DNA of 64,000 bases from the NCBI GenBank assembly GCA_030549775.1, contig CM060180.1:93479001-93543000 (forward strand), read 5' to 3'. The position numbers and the translations under genes are program-made. A model generated the notes under the pieces. It worked only from the letters and a program-made list of their open reading frames with translations. It had not been told where the DNA came from and did not search any database. The DNA comes from Tamarix chinensis. Lineage: Eukaryota; Streptophyta; Magnoliopsida; Caryophyllales; Tamaricaceae. Below are positions 57,561 to 64,000 of this stretch, in pieces. Within the stretch, counting starts at the first letter, position 1. Each line of letters begins with the position of its first letter.

Positions 57561-59691
57561 ACCAACACACTTAGCACAAATCCAACTCCTCACCTGTCTT
57601 ATACTGATTGCTAAGGCTAAAACAAAACTCAACTAAAATAATTCAGCGGAAATAGAAAAAATACATAATATAATTACGAATAAATATCGTAGTATAACAA
57701 TATAACCAAATTAGAGTATGGGACTTAAAAGTCTGAAGGAAATCTGATTGTAATAAAACCAACACCCTCCGTTTACCCTAACGCTTAGACCAAATGGCCA
57801 TTCTAAAAGTAGAACCTTTTCCCAAGGACATCACTTGTCTTACTCGAACTTATAAGCTTCATGTCATTCTATGGCCCTCACATAGTTATCTACAAAATTT
57901 GTATTAGTACAAATTCCTTGTATCAAGTAAATCATAGTACCTTGTAGGATGCATCATACCCATATTCCATATAGCTGCATAAAAACCGAATAGCATACAT
58001 AAGCACAAGGCATAAACCATACAAACAATGCTCATGGAGAAACATATATCATGGTCTAAGTCTCAACTCAACAACAAAATATACCAATCTACTTCTCATT
58101 ATTTTAAATTGTATTAAGGAAACTACTAAAATAACAATCCAAAACAACATTATGGTAGGACATTAAGGCGAGTACCAAACCAACAAATCTAACATAAACC
58201 AAGGTAGGACTCTAAGGCAATTATCGAACCAAAAATCCATCACAATACCAAGGTAAGTTACTAAGGAACTACCAAACCAATACCAAGGTAAGGCACTAAG
58301 GCAATTGTCGAACCAATAATCCATTTCTTTTATTATACAACAAACATTTTCATTTCAGTTCCTTCCTCAAGAGGGATACAGATCAACTCAGGGACACAAC
58401 ACCTGGTCATATTGGGGCCCGAAAGCAATACAATACCCTTATCTTAAATCCATGGATACAGTGGTATGCTTGGTCGTACCGGCATTTAAAAGAACCATAG
58501 TATCCTCCAAACCTTGATCACCTAGTCCTTAAGTATTGATACCTACTATAGGGCACATAGGTCATCTATAGACTAGAGTAAGGCCTTAAAAACTAGGGGG
58601 TACAATGGCACACCTGTGAACTAAAAACGAGGGCTAACACCTCACTTCTAAGGTAGAGACCCATATAGAGAAACCATTCCCAACTCAAGGTCTTTCACTT
58701 TAAGTATTAACATCTTATGAGGTGATCACATAAGTCACATATAGCATAAGAAATTTTCATGTTCCATTCTTAACCATTTTTTCCTTTACTTCTCGTTATT
58801 TAGATAAACCCTAATGTCATAGGTTTATGTTAAGACAAGTAAAATCTAAGGACAACCTATCAAAATGCTGATGAAATCCTAGCATTTGTTTGCTTATAAC
58901 TGATAAATTAGGCTAAAATTACCGAAATAACCTTCAAAACCATATTTTCCACATTTTACACATTTTTGTACAAAACATTATCATTATGAGATATTTGTCA
59001 TGAGTAGATAATAAGGAAATATTTCACATTATTTTAGCAAGTAGGTAATCTTTGCATTTCGACGATTAACTATATTTTCCACTTTCCCACTAAAAAGCTA
59101 ATCATGTGACTATCACATACCACATCTTTCGTAGAACACACATGTGCACATTTAAAGCATAAAAAATCATTTAAAAAGGCATATTATCATCATAGTATAT
59201 GTAAGAGCATATCTCCAACCCTAGGCCATATGAAATAGAATTTATCTTAAGCTAGTCCTAAACACGCACATATGTGTCCATATGAACTATTATAACGTTA
59301 CTTCCATGCATGAGCATTCATGAGGCATATACTATGAAATTCGAATCATATATGATAGTAATGGAATCCCTAACAAAATCTTAGACATGTGGATGTAAGA
59401 CATTTGATATATTACTAAGCATATAGCTTAATTATCATTAATCAAGCATATCATCCTTTCAACATATTATCATTTCATCATACATGCTAAAATACTTGAA
59501 AAGCATAAACCCCAGCATGATTCTAGGTTTAAAAGTTTCTAGCATGAATGCACATAATTTTCTACAATCCTATGAGTGATTGGATTTACCTAATCCAAGC
59601 TTATACAAGAGAGGTCTTCTCTAAAGCTCTCAAGCAATACCTAGGAATTTAACATCCAAACACATGCATTATTAGCATATAATATTACAAC

Positions 59692-59741
<50 letters not shown>

Positions 59742-60627
59742 CCACAATTACTAAAATAATTTAGCGCTACTAACTAGTGGATTAAGTAAGAGGAAAGCCA
59801 AGGAAAGTTGAGTAATTAAGAGAGGGAAGCTTCGAGGGGTGTGGCTAAGAAGGAGGGAAGAGCAACTATGTTGTGTGTCATTGATGGGGAGGTTACTACA
59901 ATAAAATAGTATAGTGTAGGGAGGGAAAAATGATAGAGCAAGGTGTAGCCAATGGAGAAGAAGAGGTGCATTAAAGGTTAAAGAATGGAGGGGAGTTTGG
60001 GTAGAAATGGGAGGGGGAGCTTTGGCCGAAATGGTTTAAGGTAAAGGGAATACTTTGGTGGGTTAAGGTGCAGCTTGAGGGTGGCTATTATAGGAATTGC
60101 CAAAGGTGTAGGGGGAGGAACGATAACAATGGTCGGTAGTGGTGTGGTTGTTACGGTGGGGAGAGCCGAAGGTAAAGAAAAAGGGAGACGGTGAGTGAGG
60201 AAGGGGAGGTTGTGGAGGTTTTATGCGTGGTTGATTAGGGAGCTACTGCATGGATGGCCGGTGTAGGGTATGAGGCTTTGGTGAAGGTGGTTGATGGTAA
60301 GGTAGGGAGGCTAGTGGAGGTTGGCGTTACAACAAATAAAAATGGTGAAAGGAAAGGAGTAGTGACAGGGAGAAAGGAAGAGTTTGGTGCGCAAGGGAGC
60401 TCGAGAGAGGTAGGGTTTTGTAGAATGGTCGAGGAGTTTGGGTCAACATAGGAGGGTATAAGGAGTGTATAAGTTGAGGTTACGTGTAGTAAAATGAGGA
60501 GCAAAACCAGGAGAGCAAAACAAGGGGGAGAGGGGTGATATGGCCTGTTACCCCCATTTTCCATATGTGATAATAATTAACCTCTAGGTTTACTCCTAAA
60601 AATCCTAATTTATCCTGGTTGGCTTAA
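57561..60627 (-). mobile_element. B-type LTR (copy B5), probable 5' LTR of element F
   Basis: The left edge (ACACACTTAGCAC...GCTAAGGCTAAAAC) is the reverse complement of the B4 tail segment TTAGCCTTAGCACTTGG...CTAAGTGTGACGG and is cut there by LTR A3. The missing last ~100 bp correspond to the F LTR remnant at 46571-46651 before the F primer site. Includes GGTAAGGCACTAAGGCAATT repeats (58150-58320), (AAT)n at 59692-59740 and a purine-rich block 59760-60560. The frames 60235-60564 and 60254-60451 are composition artefacts. The right end is cut by A4. Confidence 0.65.
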
Positions 60628-61706
60628 TGATAAGTTTATATTTTTGACATATTTTATATCCTTATAATCTTATATTTTAGTATTTTATTTAAATAATATA
60701 GGTGAATAATTGTGATTTTATACTTAAGTAGTAATAATTGCATAAATATTATTATTTAAGTTAAAATAATAATAATTATATATATTTAAAATATAACATT
60801 ATTTATTTATTTTTATTAATTTTATTTTGAAGGTAAGTTTTCAATAAAAGAAAAAAAAAGTTAGACCTTTGGACCAATAACCTAAAGGCCAAAAGCTTAG
60901 AGGCCTGAAAACTAAAGAGGAGATGAGAGGCACGAGACCGGGGAACCACGTAAGGAGAGGGCCGATGTGGAGTTCAGCACAAAGAAGCAAAAAAAAAAAG
61001 AACGGAAAGAAATAGAAGAAGAAAAAAGCCGCAGAAAAGGTCAGCAAGGGTTGACATGTAGGGATGATAGAAGCGGAAGAAAACAAATGAGAGCCACAAA
61101 GGAGAGAAGATACAGGAGCTGCACGAAAATAAAAGGAACATAACGCAATATATAGAGGACAACCTAGAATGTAGAGAAAAAAAAGCCAGCGAGAGGATCG
61201 TTGTAGAAAAAAGACGGGTGACGAAGCACAAGAGGAAAAGTATTCGGGCGCATGAAATAAGAGACAAAGATGTAAGTCGCAACATAGAAGATGATGTGGC
61301 AAGAAAAACAACACAAAAAGCGAGTCAAGGGAGTAGAGGGTGTAGTTCAACACATCTGCACTGGAAAAAAAATAAAAAATAAAAGGACTGTATAGAAATT
61401 CAAGGCCAACCAAGAAAGGAGAAGAATAAATAGAATAATTTTATACCGATAGAATTTATTTCAGATGAAATTAATTTTCATTTGAATAAATTCTTGATCT
61501 TTCATCTATAATTGATTCTAGTCATTTCTTTCTCTAATTTTAACTTATATTTTGGATATATATTTTTGTGTAATTAATTTTATAATTATGTCTTGTTGAT
61601 TATTTATTGCTGGGAAATATCTTGAAACCCTAGATTGGAGTTTGAGACTTGATACTATTTTCTTTGTTTCGTGAGATTATTCTTTGACTCTATTTTAATT
61701 GTTATC
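60628..61706 (+). mobile_element. Athila-type LTR (family A, copy A4), 3'-truncated
   Basis: Starts TGATAAGTTTATATTTTTGA and follows the A-LTR order in plus orientation to TTTAATTGTTATCATATATA, then stops. Faces away from A3, so B5 lies between two LTR starts. The frame 60841-61413 (minus) is an artefact of the GA-rich block. Confidence 0.75.
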
Positions 61707-62822
61707 ATATATATATATATATAGATTTTTGGTCATATGTAAACAACATTTTATATACAAATGTAGGAGCAATTTATGACCATTGGATCTAAATTAGATC
61801 TTACGGTCATTAACAAAAATGGGAGAAAAATAAGTCTTGTAAGACCTGTTTGTCGCGCATAATCATCTCTGCCCCGCCCCTTTCTGTTTCAACTTTTGAC
61901 TGTGCTCTGCCTTCGCACCCGACCCCCAGACCCATTCACACCTGTCTCTCCCTCTCCATCGCGCCTCTCTCCCTCTCTATCGCACCTGTTTCTCCATCTC
62001 TCCATCGCCATTTCCGTTTCTGCATCTCTTCATCGACCTACTCCTCCCATCTACTGACAGATCGAGCGAAGTAGCCGACCTCCCTCAATTTCCACTCCTC
62101 CTCCACTTCGATGAGCTTCGTAGATTAACAAACGAGCTCAGTCGCTGTTCTCTTCAACCATACTTCAGCTCCTCCGTTCTTCAACTGCCACTACAACACC
62201 ATATAAGATATAAGGAGAAGTGTCGACATTGCGACCTGAGCATGAGCACAGAGGTATTTGATTTTTTGTTCGTTGTTTATGGTTAGAGGGTCAATTAAAA
62301 TAGTGCAGTGAAGCCTTAAATAGGAAACTGTCGCATAATCCGATCTTAAATAGAGTTATGTGTTTTGGGAGTAAGTATAGTCGACTCCAATATGTTTGAA
62401 TTTCGACAAGAACAGGCTTAATCAATTGTAGATGTGCTGAGTAACTTGTGGTATTTTGTAAGATAGTAGTGAATTAATAGAAAATTCTAATAATAGAAAT
62501 CAGCTAAATAATAATCCTCGCATTCAGTCATTTAGTAATTTGTTTGCCTCGAACGAGAAATCAGCTAAACAAAAGTCATACCAGGTATGTTATTAGTATT
62601 GTTTATTACTGCAGATGGATGGTATAAGACTTCTTGTTTATCACTTTTTCATGTTTTTGCATCTGTTTCCCGATTCTTTATGCTACACAACTAGTATTTG
62701 ATGAAGAATACTCCCTGGTTAGGATTCGACTATGCTCGGTTGCTGAAGCTGCCATTGTGACATTATACTTACTGCCTTAGATTTTGACTAACTAAATAAA
62801 GTTTTTGGATGGCTAATATATT

Positions 62823-62879
<57 letters not shown>

Positions 62880-63431
62880 TGTACCAGTTTTCTTTTTGCT
62901 ACTTCTCTATATATAATACTCATGATCGAGAATCTAGCTAGTTAGCTAGGGTTTTCCTTGAGGTTCTATTGTATGATAGTAGGCGGTGATTGAGGGAATA
63001 CTTGGAGGATCAGGCCTTTTGATGCCATCTTGCACGTCCAAAGCACTAACTAACAAGTATGATGCTATGTATTTCACCAAAGAAAGACATTAGAGAGAAA
63101 CTATGTTATGTTAGATTAATCAGGCCTATTTGTAGAATGCTTCTTACCTTTCTTTTCTTTCCAATATACCCTCAGGCATTTTGGCATGAATTAATGTAAA
63201 AATAAATATTAAAAATTTAGCTTGATAAATAGAATACAAATAAATTAAGTTTAATATTTTAAAATAATATTTTGATCGTATAAACCTTAATTGGGTAAAA
63301 ATTATTTTAATTGCACTTATATTGAAGTAAATTAGGATAAATAAATATTATATCAATTAATTTTTATCATTCATCTAATTATTTTTTAAAAATAGAGCTA
63401 ATAAAAGTAAGGGTGATTCTTTGTATTATTA
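61707..63431. other. Unassigned segment with pyrimidine-rich patch and (TTA)n
   Basis: A 33-bp near-palindrome lies at 61777-61809 (TGACCATTGGATCT...TTACGGTCA). A pyrimidine-rich stretch at 61870-62170, with repeats of TCTCCATCGC and a 74-codon frame (61850-62074), ends near ACAGAGGTATTTG (62250), which resembles an exon/intron boundary. Nothing downstream is recognisable. (TTA)n at 62825-62877. Confidence 0.4.
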
Positions 63432-64000
63432 TGGTTTATGGTTTATGGTCTATAGGGTTTAGGGGTTTAGAGGGTTTGTGGTTTATGGTTTATGGTTTAA
63501 GGTTTATAGGGTTTAGGGTTTAGGGGTTAAGGTTTGGGGTTTTGAGGGTTTAGGGTCTTGAGGGTTTAGGGTTTAGAAGGTTTGGGGATTAGGGTTTAGG
63601 GTTTAGAGGGTTTAGAGGGTCTGTGGTTTGGGGTTTATAGGGTGTCGGGTTTAGGGTTTAGGGTTTAGGGTGTGGGGTTTAGTGTTTAGGGTTTAGAGGG
63701 TTGAGATTTAGGGTTAAAGGTTTATGGTTTAGAGGGTTTCAGGTTTGGGGTTTAGGGTTTAGAGGGTTTGGGGTTTAGGGTTTATGGTTTAGAGGGTTTG
63801 GGGTTTAGGGTTTAGGGGTTTAGGGTTTAGATGGTTTGGGGTTTAGGGTTTATGGATTAGGGTTTGGGGTTTAGGGTTTATGGATTAAGGTTTGGGGTTT
63901 AGGATTTAGGGTTTAGAGGGTTCGGGGTTTAGGCTTTAGGGCTTATAGGATTTATGGTTTAGAGGGTTTGGGGTATTGGGTTTATGGTCTAGGGTTTAGA
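63432..64000 (+). repeat. Degenerate plant-type telomere-like repeat tract
   Basis: GGTTTAGGG, GGTTTATGG, GTTTAGAGGG and GGTTTGGGG variants fill the last ~570 bp, with short exact (TTTAGGG)n runs such as 63651-63674. The G-rich strand is plus, the orientation of a right-hand chromosome end. The tract continues beyond the window. Confidence 0.9.

Noticed and set aside
60841..61413. 190-codon minus-strand ORF rich in Phe/Leu/Ser
   Set aside because: GA-rich LTR A4 sequence read in reverse; same artefact as 47771-48400.
63432..64000. Functional chromosome end
   Set aside because: Repeats are highly degenerate with few exact heptamers, unlike a maintained terminal telomere; the window simply stops inside the tract.

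Overview
The window looks like heterochromatin from a flowering-plant nuclear genome. I found no intact host gene in 64 kb. Nearly everything I can recognise is decayed LTR-retrotransposon sequence of Ty3/gypsy lineages typical of plants: a Tekay/Del-like chromovirus, an Athila-like element and a Tat/Ogre-like fragment. There is also a Cassandra-type TRIM carrying a 5S rRNA-derived segment, a LINE fragment, and a degenerate plant-type (TTTAGGG) telomere-like tract at the right end. The species cannot be named from the sequence. Most long open frames are artefacts of polypyrimidine or triplet-repeat LTR sequence.

Left part (1-9265): unassigned AT-rich DNA, then a minus-strand ~4.4 kb solo LTR (family B, 1525-7308) holding an Athila-type LTR fragment (family A, 1941-3317), then a second partial B-type LTR (7309-9265) with a striking 30-bp minisatellite.

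Middle (9266-35216): one plus-strand Tekay/Del-like element (C1). Its order is 5' LTR, tRNA-Met-type primer site, gag, protease/RT/RNase H, integrase with a chromodomain-like tail, polypurine tract and 3' LTR. Its body is split by three independent solo-LTR insertions: 13372-16428, 18443-27310 (itself split by 21432-26216) and 27468-30796. Target-site duplications are visible at each, and they let the insertion order be read directly. A LINE fragment also sits in the 5' LTR.

Right part (35217-61706): a Tat/Ogre-like protease-RT remnant and LTR (family D), a plus-strand solo LTR B4 (38353-43354), a minus-strand chromovirus gag (element F) with an unassigned upstream ORF and a primer site, and a minus-strand Athila-like element (about 46634-57560) that appears to have landed inside F's 5' LTR. 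The Athila element carries a Cassandra array of three LTRs and two internal domains, flanked by a perfect CATAA target-site duplication. A final A-type LTR (60628-61706) lies in opposite orientation.

Right end (61707-64000): unassigned sequence with a pyrimidine-rich patch, a (TTA)n microsatellite and about 570 bp of degenerate telomere-like repeat.

All element proteins are broken. Stops fall mostly as TAG/TAA where relatives have Gln or Trp, and several catalytic acids are replaced. This is the pattern expected of long-silenced, methylated copies.
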